64,000 bases of DNA. Origin: Roseovarius mucosus DSM 17069 (GTDB lineage: Bacteria > Pseudomonadota > Alphaproteobacteria > Rhodobacterales > Rhodobacteraceae). Positions 18,407 through 27,030 of the stretch are shown here, piece by piece. Where the stretch lies: the NCBI RefSeq assembly GCF_000768555.3, contig NZ_KN293976.1, forward strand, positions 186,001-250,000, read 5' to 3'. The position numbers were made by a program, and so were the translations under genes. How positions within the stretch are numbered: position 1 is the first letter of the stretch; every line of letters starts with the position of its first letter. Under the pieces are notes generated by a model. It saw only the letters and a list, made by a program, of their open reading frames with translations. It was not told the DNA's origin and did no database searches.

Positions 18407-20185
18407 TCAGAACGCTTCGGCCTCGAGTGCCATGACCGTATCGGCGCCGCTCTGGATACGTGCCAGATGCAGGGCCGTCGCGGGCAGGCGGCGCTTCATG
18501 TAGAAGCGTCCCGTCGCCAGCTTGGTCTTGTAGAAAGCCTCATCCGAGGTGCCAGCATCGAGCGCCGCGTGGGCCGCCTTCGCCATCCGCGCCCACATCA
18601 GACCAAGGCAGACATGACCAAAGAGGTGCATGAAGTCATAGGAGCCCGCGAGCGCCGCATTGGGGTTCTTCATCCCGTTCTGCATGAAGAACATGGCCGA
18701 GGCTTGCAGATCCTTGGAGGCTGCCTTGAGTGGATCGAGAAAATCGGCCTTCAGCGCCTCGTTGCCCTCGTTGTCCTTGAGGAACGACTTGACCAATTCG
18801 AAGAAGGCCATGACATGCTTGCCACCATCCTGCGCCAGCTTGCGGCCCACAAGATCGAGCGCCTGAACGCCGTTGGCCCCTTCGTAGATCATGGCGATGC
18901 GGGCATCGCGGGTGAATTGCGACATGCCCCATTCCTCGATATAGCCGTGGCCGCCGTAAATCTGCTGCGCCAGCACGGTCATGTCGTAACCTTCGTCGGT
19001 GAGAAAGCCCTTGATCACCGGCGTCATCAGCGAAATCAGACCTTCGGCAGCGGCATCATCACCTCGATGCGAACGGTCAATGAGTTCCGCACCCCAGAGC
19101 ATGAAGGCGCGCGCACCCTCGATAAAGCTCTTTTGATCCATCAGCGACCGCCGGATGTCGGGATGCACGATCAACGGATCGGCGGGGCCGTTGGGGTTTT
19201 CCGTGCCGGTCACCGCACGACCCTGAAGCCGGTCCTTGGCATAGGCCAATGCGTTTTGATAGGCGACCTCGGCCTGCGCCAGACCCTGCATGCCGACGCC
19301 GATCCGCGCCTCGTTCATCATGGTGAACATGGCGCGCATGCCTTTGTGCTCTTCACCCAAGAGCCAGCCGGTTGCCCCGTCATAGTTCATCACACAGGTG
19401 GAATTGCCGTGAATCCCCATCTTTTCCTCGATCTTGCCGCAGCTAACGCCATTGCGGTCGCCGAGGCTGCCATCCTCTTTGACGATGAATTTCGGCACGA
19501 TGAAGAGCGACACACCCTTGATCCCCTCGGGGCCACCGGGGATCTTGGCCAGCACGAGGTGGATGATGTTGTCGGCCATGTCATGCTCGCCCGACGAGAT
19601 AAATATCTTCTGCCCGGTGATCTTGTAGCTGCCATCGCCCTGCGGTTCGGCCTTGGTGCGCATGAGGCCCAGATCGGTGCCGCAATGCGGCTCGGTCAGA
19701 TTCATGGTGCCGGTCCACTCGCAATTGGCCATTTTCGGCAGATAGGTGGCCTTTTGATCGTCGGTGCCATGCACGAGGATCGCCGAGGCCGCGCCATGGG
19801 TCAGACCCTGATACATGGTAAAGGCCTGATTGGCGGCCGAAAACATCTCGCCCACGGCAGTGCCGAGGATATAGGGCATATATTGCCCGCCGAATTCCTC
19901 GGGCAGATCGAGTGCTGTCCAACCGCCGTCTTTCATCTGCTCAAAGGCCTCTTTAAAGCCCTTCGGCGTACGCACCACACCGTTTTCCAACACGCAGCCC
20001 TCGGTATCACCCACGGCATTGAGCGGCATCAGAACCTCCGAGGCAATCTTGCCCGCTTCTTCCAGAACGGCCTTGGTAAAGTCGGGCTCAAGCTCGGCAT
20101 AGCCGGGCGTGCTCTGTTCGGACACGCTCAAAACCTCGTGCAGCACGAATTGCATGTCACGGGTGGGGGCGGTGTAGCTTGGCAT
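18407..20185 (-). CDS. Large acyl-CoA dehydrogenase, DmdC-like
   Basis: 592 residues, the length of the extended acyl-CoA dehydrogenases that include 3-methylmercaptopropionyl-CoA dehydrogenase (DmdC). The core carries [54 protein letters not shown] and catalytic Glu in [14 protein letters not shown]; the last ~130 residues form the extra C-terminal helical domain. DmdC paralogues are common in this order and several act on ordinary acyl-CoAs, so DMSP involvement is only a possibility. First structural gene after the MerR regulator. Confidence 0.9.
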   Translation of the reverse strand: MPSYTAPTRDMQFVLHEVLSVSEQSTPGYAELEPDFTKAVLEEAGKIASEVLMPLNAVGDTEGCVLENGVVRTPKGFKEAFEQMKDGGWTALDLPEEFGGQYMPYILGTAVGEMFSAANQAFTMYQGLTHGAASAILVHGTDDQKATYLPKMANCEWTGTMNLTEPHCGTDLGLMRTKAEPQGDGSYKITGQKIFISSGEHDMADNIIHLVLAKIPGGPEGIKGVSLFIVPKFIVKEDGSLGDRNGVSCGKIEEKMGIHGNSTCVMNYDGATGWLLGEEHKGMRAMFTMMNEARIGVGMQGLAQAEVAYQNALAYAKDRLQGRAVTGTENPNGPADPLIVHPDIRRSLMDQKSFIEGARAFMLWGAELIDRSHRGDDAAAEGLISLMTPVIKGFLTDEGYDMTVLAQQIYGGHGYIEEWGMSQFTRDARIAMIYEGANGVQALDLVGRKLAQDGGKHVMAFFELVKSFLKDNEGNEALKADFLDPLKAASKDLQASAMFFMQNGMKNPNAALAGSYDFMHLFGHVCLGLMWARMAKAAHAALDAGTSDEAFYKTKLATGRFYMKRRLPATALHLARIQSGADTVMALEAEAF

Positions 20186-20219
20186 ATGTCTCTCTCCCTA
20201 AAACAGGTGCCGGACCGGA

Positions 20220-20633
20220 TTACTCGGCGGCTTTTTGGCTGGTCTTGAGCGAGGCCAGCATACGCTCGCCCCATGTCATCTGTTCGCGCAGCTCAGAGAT
20301 TGCGGCCTCCAGCTCGTCGCGCTGTTTCTCCATCTCGGCCAGACGCGTGCGCGCAACATCGTAGGCGCGGGCAATCTGGCTGTGCTGCTGATCCCCCTTG
20401 TCATAGAGATCGAGCAATTGGCGCAGGTCCTCGAGGCTGAAACCAAAACGCTTGCCGCGCTGGATCAGTTTCAGCCGGGCCCGGTCACGCCGGGTAAAGA
20501 GCCGCTTCTGCCCGACCCGGCGGGGCGAGAGCAGTTCCTTGGCCTCATAGAAGCGCAGGGTGCGGGGCGTCACATCGAACGCCTCGCACATCTGGCGAAT
20601 GGTCATCATATCGTCGGTCATCGGTTTACCCAT
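20220..20633 (-). CDS. MerR-family regulator of the acyl-CoA operon
   Basis: About 137 residues. The winged helix-turn-helix (MTIRQMCEAFDVTPRTLRFYEAKELLSP) and KRLFTRRDRARLKLIQRGKRFGFSLEDLRQLLDLYD mark the MerR family; the C-terminal third is a coiled coil (ARTRLAEMEKQRDELEAAISELREQ). No metal-binding cysteines, so an acyl-CoA-type ligand is plausible. Starts at 20,633 or 20,621 are both possible; no strong ribosome-binding site settles it. Thirty-four bases upstream of the acyl-CoA dehydrogenase gene, and probably autoregulated through the ACGT repeats at 20,695-20,737. Confidence 0.88.
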   Translation of the reverse strand: MGKPMTDDMMTIRQMCEAFDVTPRTLRFYEAKELLSPRRVGQKRLFTRRDRARLKLIQRGKRFGFSLEDLRQLLDLYDKGDQQHSQIARAYDVARTRLAEMEKQRDELEAAISELREQMTWGERMLASLKTSQKAAE

Positions 20634-20694
20634 GTCACAGCGCATTTGCCGACAATCTGCGGATCATGGGCCATGGTTACAACAGCCGGATGGC

Positions 20695-20737
20695 TTTACG
20701 TAACCACTACGTCGCGTCACTTTTAAGTTGACGTAAG
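20695..20737. promoter_or_regulatory. Candidate MerR-type operator (phased ACGT repeats)
   Basis: Three ACGT cores at 20,698, 20,709 and 20,731, spaced 11 and 22 bp: TTTACGTAA, CTACGTCGCGTCA and TTGACGTAAG. The first and last form an interrupted inverted repeat. The pattern resembles the ACGT-centred sites of LiuR-type MerR regulators of acyl-CoA catabolism. Location: just upstream of the MerR gene heading the operon. Confidence 0.5.
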
Positions 20738-20792
20738 ATAAGGCAAGGTAAACAGGGTGCAGGGGAAATATTCTTGCCCTTGCGTCAGCCCT

Positions 20793-21161
20793 TTACCCGA
20801 GACTCGCGGCGGTATCGTCGCGCAGTTTCTTGAGTTCGGCCATTGCTTCGTCGATTTGACGGCGCTGTTCGGCCAGTTCCGCCAACTGCCGGTCGGCCAG
20901 GTCTATCCAACTGCGCATCTGCGCATTCGTGCCCTCTTTCTCGTAGATGAGAAGCCATTGCCGGATCTCTTCCAGCGCAAAACCGAACTTGCGGCCGCGC
21001 AAGATCAGCGTCATGCGAGCACATTCGCGCGGGCCGTACCATCGCGCGCGGCCATCGCGCTCAGGCTCCAGAAGTTCGATATATTCATAATATCGCAGGG
21101 TGCGCGGCGTCACATCATAGGTCGCACACATTTCCTTGAAGGACAGTTTCTTATCCGACAT
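20793..21161 (-). CDS. MerR-family regulator, second copy
   Basis: 122 residues beginning MSDKKLSFKEMCATYDVTPRTLRYYEYIELLEP. The DNA-binding half is clearly related to that of the neighbouring MerR gene (shared VTPRTLR-YE, LRGRKFGFALEEIRQ) and the C-terminal half is a coiled coil (RQLAELAEQRRQIDEAMAELKKL). GGGAGGG precedes the ATG at 21,161; upstream in-frame codons overlap the divergent thioesterase. It reads toward the first MerR gene, 160 bp away, so the two may be separately promoted. Confidence 0.88.
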   Translation of the reverse strand: MSDKKLSFKEMCATYDVTPRTLRYYEYIELLEPERDGRARWYGPRECARMTLILRGRKFGFALEEIRQWLLIYEKEGTNAQMRSWIDLADRQLAELAEQRRQIDEAMAELKKLRDDTAASLG

Positions 21162-21279
21162 GGTCAGCCCTCCCGTTGTGCAGACGTTAGGACCAAGACG
21201 CGGCCCTTGCAACCGGTGCTCTTGCAGCTTGGGCAGATTAGGGATCATAAAGGGCGCATCACGATCCGCGGGGAACAGC

Positions 21280-21702
21280 ATGACCGACGCCAAGACCAAG
21301 ATCGCACAGCAGTTCATGCAGGCCCTGCCCCATGCCCGCGCCCTTGGCATGCGGCTGGTCTCTATGGGGGATGGTCAGGCCGAGATCGCGATGGATTACG
21401 ATCCACGCTTTGTCGGCGACCCCGAAACCGGGGTGATTCACGGCGGGGCGGTTTCGGCCCTGATGGATACGTGTTGCGGGGCGGCGGCCATGAGCCATCC
21501 GGCCTCGCCCGGCGGCACCGCCACGATTGATCTGCGTATCGACTATATGCGCCCGGCAACACCGGGGCAGCGCATCCGCGCCCATGCGGACTGTTACCAC
21601 ATAACGCGATCCGTGGCCTTTGTCCGGGCAAGAGCGATGGATGAAGATGAGGCGCGCCCGGTGGCGACGGCGACAGGCACCTTTACCGTGGAGGGCAAAT
21701 GA
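21280..21702 (+). CDS. PaaI-family (hotdog) thioesterase
   Basis: 140-residue hotdog-fold acyl-CoA thioesterase. The GVIHGGAVSALMDTCCGAAAM stretch is the family helix/active-site segment, and ATIDLRIDYMRPATPGQRI the following strands. Start at 21,280; an in-frame extension upstream would overlap the divergent MerR gene. First of a coupled three-gene set with a second thioesterase and a MATE exporter. Likely hydrolyses excess acyl-CoA. Confidence 0.9.
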   Translation: MTDAKTKIAQQFMQALPHARALGMRLVSMGDGQAEIAMDYDPRFVGDPETGVIHGGAVSALMDTCCGAAAMSHPASPGGTATIDLRIDYMRPATPGQRIRAHADCYHITRSVAFVRARAMDEDEARPVATATGTFTVEGK

Positions 21703-22211
21703 TGGCCCGCACCCGTCCTGAACCTGTGCAGGTGGTCAAGCAGCGGCGCGATGCGGCGCTGAAGGCCTTGGTCGAAGGGGTGCCCTATATCGGCTTTCTC
21801 GGGGTGCAGTTCGATCGGCGGGGGGATGAGTTGACCGCCCTGATGCCCTTTGAGGAAAAGTTGATCGGCAACCCGCTCTTGCCCGCGCTGCATGGCGGGG
21901 CGACGGCGGCGTTTCTCGAAATCACCGCGATCATCGGCCTGAGCTGGGGGATGCTCTGGGAAGAGATCGAAAGCGGCGCGTTCGACCCCGAGGCGATTGT
22001 CGGAGGCAAGCTGCCACGATTGCCGAAAACCATTGATTTTACAGTGGATTACTTGCGTTCCGGCCTGCCGCGTGATGCCTATGCGCGCGCACAGGTCAAC
22101 CGCTCTGGCCGCCGCTATGCCTCGGTGCATGTCGAGGCTTGGCAGGACAATCGCAGCCGTCCCTTTGCCCAAGCGACCGGGCATTTCCTGATGCCGCGTC
22201 GCGATGGCTGA
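21699..22211 (+). CDS. PaaI-family (hotdog) thioesterase, second copy
   Basis: 170 residues; hotdog fold with LLPALHGGATAAFLEITAIIGL as active-site helix and TIDFTVDYLRSGLPRDAYARA as the following strands. The longer N-terminus (YIGFLGVQFDRRGDEL) distinguishes it from its neighbour. Starts in the ATGATG that overlaps the stop of the first thioesterase by four bases, and itself overlaps the MATE gene by eight. A heterodimer or paired substrate range is possible but not shown. Confidence 0.88.
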   Translation: MMARTRPEPVQVVKQRRDAALKALVEGVPYIGFLGVQFDRRGDELTALMPFEEKLIGNPLLPALHGGATAAFLEITAIIGLSWGMLWEEIESGAFDPEAIVGGKLPRLPKTIDFTVDYLRSGLPRDAYARAQVNRSGRRYASVHVEAWQDNRSRPFAQATGHFLMPRRDG

Positions 22212-23556
22212 GGTCGCGCGGGCGGTCACGCATGCCCGTGTCCTTAAAATTGCCCTGCCCATCGTGATTTCCAACGCCACGGTGCCGATCCTCGGCGCGG
22301 TGGATACGGGCGTGGTCGGACAGTTGGGGGCAGCGGCACCGATTGGCGCGGTTGGCATTGGCGCCGTCATAATCACCGGAATTTATTGGATTTTCGGATT
22401 CCTCCGGATGGGCACCACGGGACTGACGAGCCAAGCGCAGGGGGCCGGGCAGACGGGCGAGGTCGCGGCGCTCTTGACGCGGGCGTTGATGATCGGCTTT
22501 GCCGGGGGGCTGGCCTTTATCGCCTTGCAAGTCCCTGTTTTTTGGGCCGCTTTTCAGATTTCCCCGGCCAGCGAAGAGGTGGAAACCCTCGCCCGAGAAT
22601 ACATGGCAATCCGGGTCTGGAGCGCCCCGGCGATGATCGCGCTCTTTGGCATGACCGGGTGGCTGATCGCACAGGAACGCACACGGGCGGTTCTACTGCT
22701 GCAACTGGTGATGAATGGCATAAATATCCTTTTGGATCTGTGGTTTGTCCTGGGGCTCGACTGGGGTGTCGCGGGCGTGGCGCGGGCGACGGTGATTGCC
22801 GAATGGGGCGGTCTGGTGCTGGGCTTTTGGTTTTGCCGCGATGCCTTTGCCGTGCCTGCATGGTGCGACTGGCCAAGGGTATTTGACCGGGAGCGGCTGA
22901 AAAACATGGCCTCGGTCAATGGCGACATCTTTCTTAGGTCATTGATGTTGCAGATTATTTTCATCTCTTTCCTGTTCTGGGGCAGCGATTTTGGCGATGT
23001 CACGCTGGCGGCAAATCAGGTGCTGTTGCAGTTCCTGAGCATCACCGCGCATGCGCTGGATGGGTTTGCCTTTGCCGCCGAGGCGCTGGTGGGGCAGGCG
23101 TTTGGCGCGCGCTCTGTCGCGCACCTACGGCGAGGGGCGCTGTTGACAAGTATGTGGGGCGTCGTGGTCTGTGTCGCCTTGGCCATTGCCTTTGCCACCT
23201 TTGGCGGGGTGTTGATTGATCTTATGGCCAAGGCTCCAGAGGTTCAGCAAGAGGCTCGTAACTATCTGATATACATGGCACTTGCACCCATTCTTGGGCT
23301 GGCAGCCTATATGCTGGACGGCGTATTCATTGGCGCGACGCGCACCCGCGACATGCGCAACATGATGGCGCTGAGCCTCTTGGTCTATGTCGTCGCGGCG
23401 CTGCTGCTGGCCCCTTCGATGGGCAATCACGGCCTATGGCTGGCGCTCTTGATCAGTTTCGTGGCGCGGGGTGTCACGCTCGGGCTGCGGTATCCGGCGC
23501 TGGAACGGGCGGCAACCAACCTTACAGACCTTACAAAATCACCCTCGATTCTGTAA
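22204..23556 (+). CDS. MATE-family efflux transporter (DinF-like)
   Basis: 450-residue inner-membrane antiporter with about 12 transmembrane helices; two related halves begin near ARVLKIALPIVISNATVPIL and RLKNMASVNGDIFLRSLML. MATE proteins export cationic drugs or metabolites using Na+ or H+ gradients. The N-terminal cluster VDTGVVGQLG is typical of DinF-type members. It overlaps the thioesterase upstream by eight bases, so the three genes form one transcript. Substrate unknown. Confidence 0.93.
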   Translation: MAEVARAVTHARVLKIALPIVISNATVPILGAVDTGVVGQLGAAAPIGAVGIGAVIITGIYWIFGFLRMGTTGLTSQAQGAGQTGEVAALLTRALMIGFAGGLAFIALQVPVFWAAFQISPASEEVETLAREYMAIRVWSAPAMIALFGMTGWLIAQERTRAVLLLQLVMNGINILLDLWFVLGLDWGVAGVARATVIAEWGGLVLGFWFCRDAFAVPAWCDWPRVFDRERLKNMASVNGDIFLRSLMLQIIFISFLFWGSDFGDVTLAANQVLLQFLSITAHALDGFAFAAEALVGQAFGARSVAHLRRGALLTSMWGVVVCVALAIAFATFGGVLIDLMAKAPEVQQEARNYLIYMALAPILGLAAYMLDGVFIGATRTRDMRNMMALSLLVYVVAALLLAPSMGNHGLWLALLISFVARGVTLGLRYPALERAATNLTDLTKSPSIL

Positions 23557-23611
23557 GGTCGAGGCACGGGTTTGCAGCGCCTGCCGGATGCGGACTGACG
23601 GAACGGGAACC

Positions 23612-24034
23612 ATGCTGCACATCACCGATCAAATCGCCATCGAAGACTGGGAATTGACCGAGCAGTTCATCCGCGCCTCGGGGCCGGGAGGGCAGAATGT
23701 CAACAAGGTGTCGAGCGCCGTCGAATTACGGTTCGAGGCCGAGCGGTCACCCAATCTGCCCGCGCCGGTCAAGACGCGGTTGCGGCGGTTGGCCGGGCGG
23801 CGCTGGACCAAGGAAGGGGCGGTCGTGCTGCAATGCGACGAGACCCGAAGCCAGACCCGCAACCGGGAAATCGTGCGGGATCGTTTGGCGGAGTTGATCC
23901 GCCAAGCCTCGGTCGCGCCCAAGCGGCGGGTGGCGACCAAGCCGACGCTGGGGTCAAAGAAACGCCGCCTTGCCGCCAAGAAGCAGCGCGGAGAGGTGAA
24001 GGCATTGCGCGGTCAGGTGGGCAGCGAGGAGTGA
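23612..24034 (+). CDS. arfB: Alternative ribosome-rescue factor ArfB (peptidyl-tRNA hydrolase)
   Basis: 140 residues with the release-factor catalytic motif GPGGQ (24-28) in RASGPGGQNVNKVSSAVELRF and a basic C-terminal tail (KRRVATKPTLGSKKRRLAAKKQ) that enters the empty mRNA channel of stalled ribosomes. It lacks the codon-recognition domain of RF1/RF2, as ArfB does. The start at 23,612 opens directly on MLHITDQIAIEDWELTEQF; a longer in-frame reading overlaps the MATE gene. Confidence 0.93.
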   Translation: MLHITDQIAIEDWELTEQFIRASGPGGQNVNKVSSAVELRFEAERSPNLPAPVKTRLRRLAGRRWTKEGAVVLQCDETRSQTRNREIVRDRLAELIRQASVAPKRRVATKPTLGSKKRRLAAKKQRGEVKALRGQVGSEE

Positions 24035-24070
24035 GGCCCGCGCCTTGATCGACCGCGGGCGCTCTGACCG

Positions 24071-24100
24071 CAAAGTTTTTACCCCGCGCCTGAAACTTTG
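24071..24100. promoter_or_regulatory. Inverted repeat upstream of the RTX gene
   Basis: Perfect 8-bp arms CAAAGTTT (24,071-24,078) and AAACTTTG (24,093-24,100) around 14 bases, 54 bases before the RTX start. It could be an operator or an arfB terminator (TTTTT falls inside the loop side). Confidence 0.4.
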
Positions 24101-24153
24101 TGCCGATGTCTTGCGTGACTGTTCCGTGATGCTTGCAAACGGGAGGTCAAACC

Positions 24154-26703
24154 ATGGCACATCTAGCGACTAACTATTCCTCTTTCGAAACCTTTCTGCG
24201 GGGTGCGGAATCCACCTATACGGTTGATTTCATTGCGCTCAACGGCTCGGGCGTCAGTGGTACGGCGATCCTCGCGATTGGCGCGCCTGAAATCACCGGC
24301 GAACAATATCTCAACGTGTCCATCACCGTGGAAGGTATGGAACCCAACCAACCTGTACCGCAGCATATTCATGGTCTGTTTGACGTAGACGACAATCCTG
24401 TGAATTCGCAAACGCCGGATATCAACAGCGATGCGGACCGCGATGGGCTGGTGGAAGTGCTGGAAGGTGTGGGCCAATATGGCGACGTGCTTTTGACCCT
24501 GAGCGGTGAGAGCGCCACGCCGATGACCAATGCCGATGGCTCCTTTACCTATATTCGGGCGTTCGATTTGAATGATGCGTCCAACTTTTTCAGCCCCGTC
24601 ACCATGAATGATTATGTGGGTGCCGATATTCTGCCGCTCACCCTGCGGGAAATCGTTCTGCATGGCGTGGCCGTGCCGAATGGCATTGGGGCCGGAACGA
24701 CGGGGGAGGTCAACGGCTCTCAGGATGGGTTTGTGCCAATTCTGCCTGCGGCGGCAGGCGAAATCGAGCAGATCACATTGGACGAAGCGCTGTCCCGTCT
24801 GGATGATCAACGGGCCATGGGCGGCGTCGCCCTGACGCTGGGTGATGCGGGCGAGACCGCGACGGGCACGGAAGGCGACGACAGTCTTGACGGTGGGGCG
24901 GGCGATGACGTGCTCATCGGTCTTGGCGGCAAGGACACCCTGACCGGCAACGGTGGCAGTGACGATATTGATGGCGGCCAAGGGGACGACGTGATTCTGG
25001 CAGGCAATGATGCCAATATCCCGAATGGCGCTGATGCCGGGGCCTCGGGGGCATTGCCCCGGGCAGAATATGACAATGGCTATGCCGGGGGTGCCGGTGA
25101 CGACCTGATCATGGGAGGGGCCGGGGACGACATCATCACCGGGGACGATGAGAGCCGGGTCTCTGCCGTCAGCGGGCAAACCTTCAACCCGGATGCGGAT
25201 GGTGCGGACACCATTTTTGGCGGGGCCGGAAATGATGAAATCCATACCGGATCCTGGGCCGACAGTGATGACGGGTTTGGCAATACCCAAACCGGCACCG
25301 CCTCTGACGAGGCGCATGGCGGCGACGGCGATGACATTCTGCGCGGTGCCGGTGGCGACGATATTCTGAGCGGCGACGCGGGCAATGACGATGTCGGCGG
25401 CGGCGGCGGTGCGGATAGCATTACGGGCGGCGCGGGCGATGACGTGCTCTTTGGCAATGCCGGTGCGGATGTGATAGATGGTGGAACGGGCAACGATACG
25501 CTGCGCGCAGGTGCGGGGGACGAGGACGACAGGTTCAATGCCGCCAGCTTTGGCGCGTCTGGCGCGCTTCCTCTGTCGGAATATGACAATGGCTATGCCG
25601 GTGGGGCGGGCGATGACCTGATCGAAGGCGGCGCGGGTGATGACATCATCACCGGTGATGACGACAGCCGCGTTTCGACCGCCACGGGGGGAATGTTCGA
25701 TGCAACAGCCGATGGGTCCGACACGATCTTTGGTGGGGCTGGCAATGACGAGATCCACACCGGAAGCTGGTCGGATGGCGATGATGGTCTGAGCAATATA
25801 TCGACCGGGGTGCAGGGGGACCTGGCCTTTGGTGGCGATGGCAATGACATCCTGCGCGGCGCAGGCGGCAACGATTTCCTTGGCGGTGACGCGGGCAACG
25901 ATGACATTGGCGGCGGCGGCGGGGCGGACAGCCTCGTGGGTGGTGCCGGTGATGACGTGCTCGCTGGCAATGGCGGCGATGATGTCATCTCGTCCGGGGA
26001 TGGTGACGACGTGGCCACGGGCGGCGATGGCGATGACCGGATCGGTGGAGGGCTGGGCAATGACCGGCTGTCCGGCGATGCGGGCGATGACGTGCTTGGG
26101 GCCGGTCTTGGGGATGACACCGTAGAGGGCGGCGATGGCAACGATCTGGTCAATGGCGGCGGCGGCGACGACGTTCTCACGGGCGGGGCCGGGAACGACA
26201 GGATGGGCGGCAGCCAGGGTGCCGACAGCATGACCGGTGATGACGGCGACGACCTGATGGGCGGCGGTGCCGGACAGGACGTCATGACTGGCGGCGCTGG
26301 TAACGATCAAATGGGTGGTGGTGTCGGTGACGACATGCTGGATGGCGGCGCGGGCGACGATTTTGTTGCCGGTGGCAATGGCCGCGACATGCTCAGCGGT
26401 GGTGACGGCAATGACACGATCAACGGCGGAAACGGCGACGATGAGATGCAAGGCGGGGACGGGATGGATGTCTTTGTCTTCAACAGATTCAACGCCGGAG
26501 AAGTCGATGTGATCTCGGATTTCGACAGCGCGGGCGATCTGCTTGATTTGCGCGGGGTTGCCGAGGGCTTTGATGGTCTGGGCATCGCCGAGACGTCGTT
26601 TGGCGGCTCTGCCGCGACCGAACTCAGCTATCAGAACCACACCATTCTTCTGGTCGGGGTAGAGGCCGCGACGCTGGACGAGAGTGACTTTCTCTTTGGT
26701 TGA
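24154..26703 (+). CDS. RTX calcium-binding repeat protein with CHRD-like N-domain
   Basis: 849 residues, acidic, no N-terminal signal peptide, so type-I secretion is likely. Residues 1 to about 235 form a beta-rich domain with a VSITVEGME ... PQHIHG motif, reminiscent of CHRD domains. From about 240 to 775 run dozens of RTX nonapeptides (GGAGDDVL type) that fold as calcium beta-rolls. The last ~70 residues (VISDFDSAGDLLDL ... DESDFLFG) match the C-terminal RTX secretion region. A 171-residue unit is tandemly duplicated within the repeats. GGGAGG precedes the start at 24,154. No secretion genes lie nearby; function as adhesin or surface protein is guesswork. Confidence 0.9.
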   Translation: MAHLATNYSSFETFLRGAESTYTVDFIALNGSGVSGTAILAIGAPEITGEQYLNVSITVEGMEPNQPVPQHIHGLFDVDDNPVNSQTPDINSDADRDGLVEVLEGVGQYGDVLLTLSGESATPMTNADGSFTYIRAFDLNDASNFFSPVTMNDYVGADILPLTLREIVLHGVAVPNGIGAGTTGEVNGSQDGFVPILPAAAGEIEQITLDEALSRLDDQRAMGGVALTLGDAGETATGTEGDDSLDGGAGDDVLIGLGGKDTLTGNGGSDDIDGGQGDDVILAGNDANIPNGADAGASGALPRAEYDNGYAGGAGDDLIMGGAGDDIITGDDESRVSAVSGQTFNPDADGADTIFGGAGNDEIHTGSWADSDDGFGNTQTGTASDEAHGGDGDDILRGAGGDDILSGDAGNDDVGGGGGADSITGGAGDDVLFGNAGADVIDGGTGNDTLRAGAGDEDDRFNAASFGASGALPLSEYDNGYAGGAGDDLIEGGAGDDIITGDDDSRVSTATGGMFDATADGSDTIFGGAGNDEIHTGSWSDGDDGLSNISTGVQGDLAFGGDGNDILRGAGGNDFLGGDAGNDDIGGGGGADSLVGGAGDDVLAGNGGDDVISSGDGDDVATGGDGDDRIGGGLGNDRLSGDAGDDVLGAGLGDDTVEGGDGNDLVNGGGGDDVLTGGAGNDRMGGSQGADSMTGDDGDDLMGGGAGQDVMTGGAGNDQMGGGVGDDMLDGGAGDDFVAGGNGRDMLSGGDGNDTINGGNGDDEMQGGDGMDVFVFNRFNAGEVDVISDFDSAGDLLDLRGVAEGFDGLGIAETSFGGSAATELSYQNHTILLVGVEAATLDESDFLFG
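25066..26085 (+). repeat. 513-bp in-frame tandem duplication inside the RTX gene
   Basis: The 15-base string GAATATGACAATGGC recurs at 25,066 and 25,579, and the proteins after each copy align over about 150 residues (EYDNGYAGGAGDDLI, then DDIITGDD, DTIFGGAGNDEIHTGSW, GGDGNDILRGAGG). The period is 513 bp or 171 codons. The copies differ at many positions, so the duplication is not recent. Confidence 0.85.
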
Positions 26704-26719
26704 AGTGGTCAGAACAAAG

Positions 26720-26744
26720 GGCCCCTCGCACGCTGCGGGGGGCC
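26720..26744 (+). terminator. Hairpin after the RTX gene
   Basis: 11-bp stem GGCCCCTCGCA / TGCGGGGGGCC (one G-T pair) with a three-base loop, 17 bases after the stop. No T-tract. Confidence 0.6.
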
Positions 26745-27030
26745 AACCGGACTGACGCCTCATAGCTTTGGTGGCCTGCGCGCGGCCGTTCTTTTCAGGC
26801 GCGTTTTTGCGTTGAGCTGCACTCTGTCCTCTCGGGTAGCGGGTCCACGTTAGATCTTGTCAACCTTTCGCAAGGACAGCACAGCTGAGGCCTGCCAGAG
26901 GCCGGTTGCCTCTGTGGGATGCCACGCTGGTGCCTCTGTGGCGCTAGTCCCGTGCTGAAATGGCGCGACGTCGGGCTTGACCCCGCGGCAGGACTGAGGT
27001 GATCTGATCGAACCTTTGAGGAGAATGAGA
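26745..27030. other. Intergenic region upstream of FabH-like gene
   Basis: No gene that I can support. It contains the seven-base element GCCTCTG twice (26,908 and 26,932, within an 11-base direct repeat TGCCTCTGTGG of period 24 bp) and inverted once (CAGAGGC, 26,896). TTGACC at 26,977 with TGATCT 17 bp on is a weak promoter candidate. Confidence 0.45.

Noticed and set aside
18407..20185. Calling the large acyl-CoA dehydrogenase dmdC and inferring DMSP demethylation
   Set aside because: Length and motifs fit the DmdC group, but no dmdB, dmdD or dmdA is near and the group contains other acyl-CoA dehydrogenases.
17222..20248. A 1008-codon plus-strand open frame
   Set aside because: It is antisense to the acyl-CoA dehydrogenase and MerR-operon genes and crosses several gene boundaries. 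High GC and third-position bias of the real genes keep the opposite frame open; no ribosome-binding site or family features.
24865..26500. Regular short repeats that could suggest a CRISPR array
   Set aside because: Repeats are coding RTX nonapeptides with 27-base spacing and no unique spacers.
24163..26763. An 866-codon minus-strand open frame through the RTX gene
   Set aside because: The GGC/GAC-rich RTX repeats produce a stop-free complement. The product is a low-complexity Val/Ile/Ala/Thr string with no fold signature.
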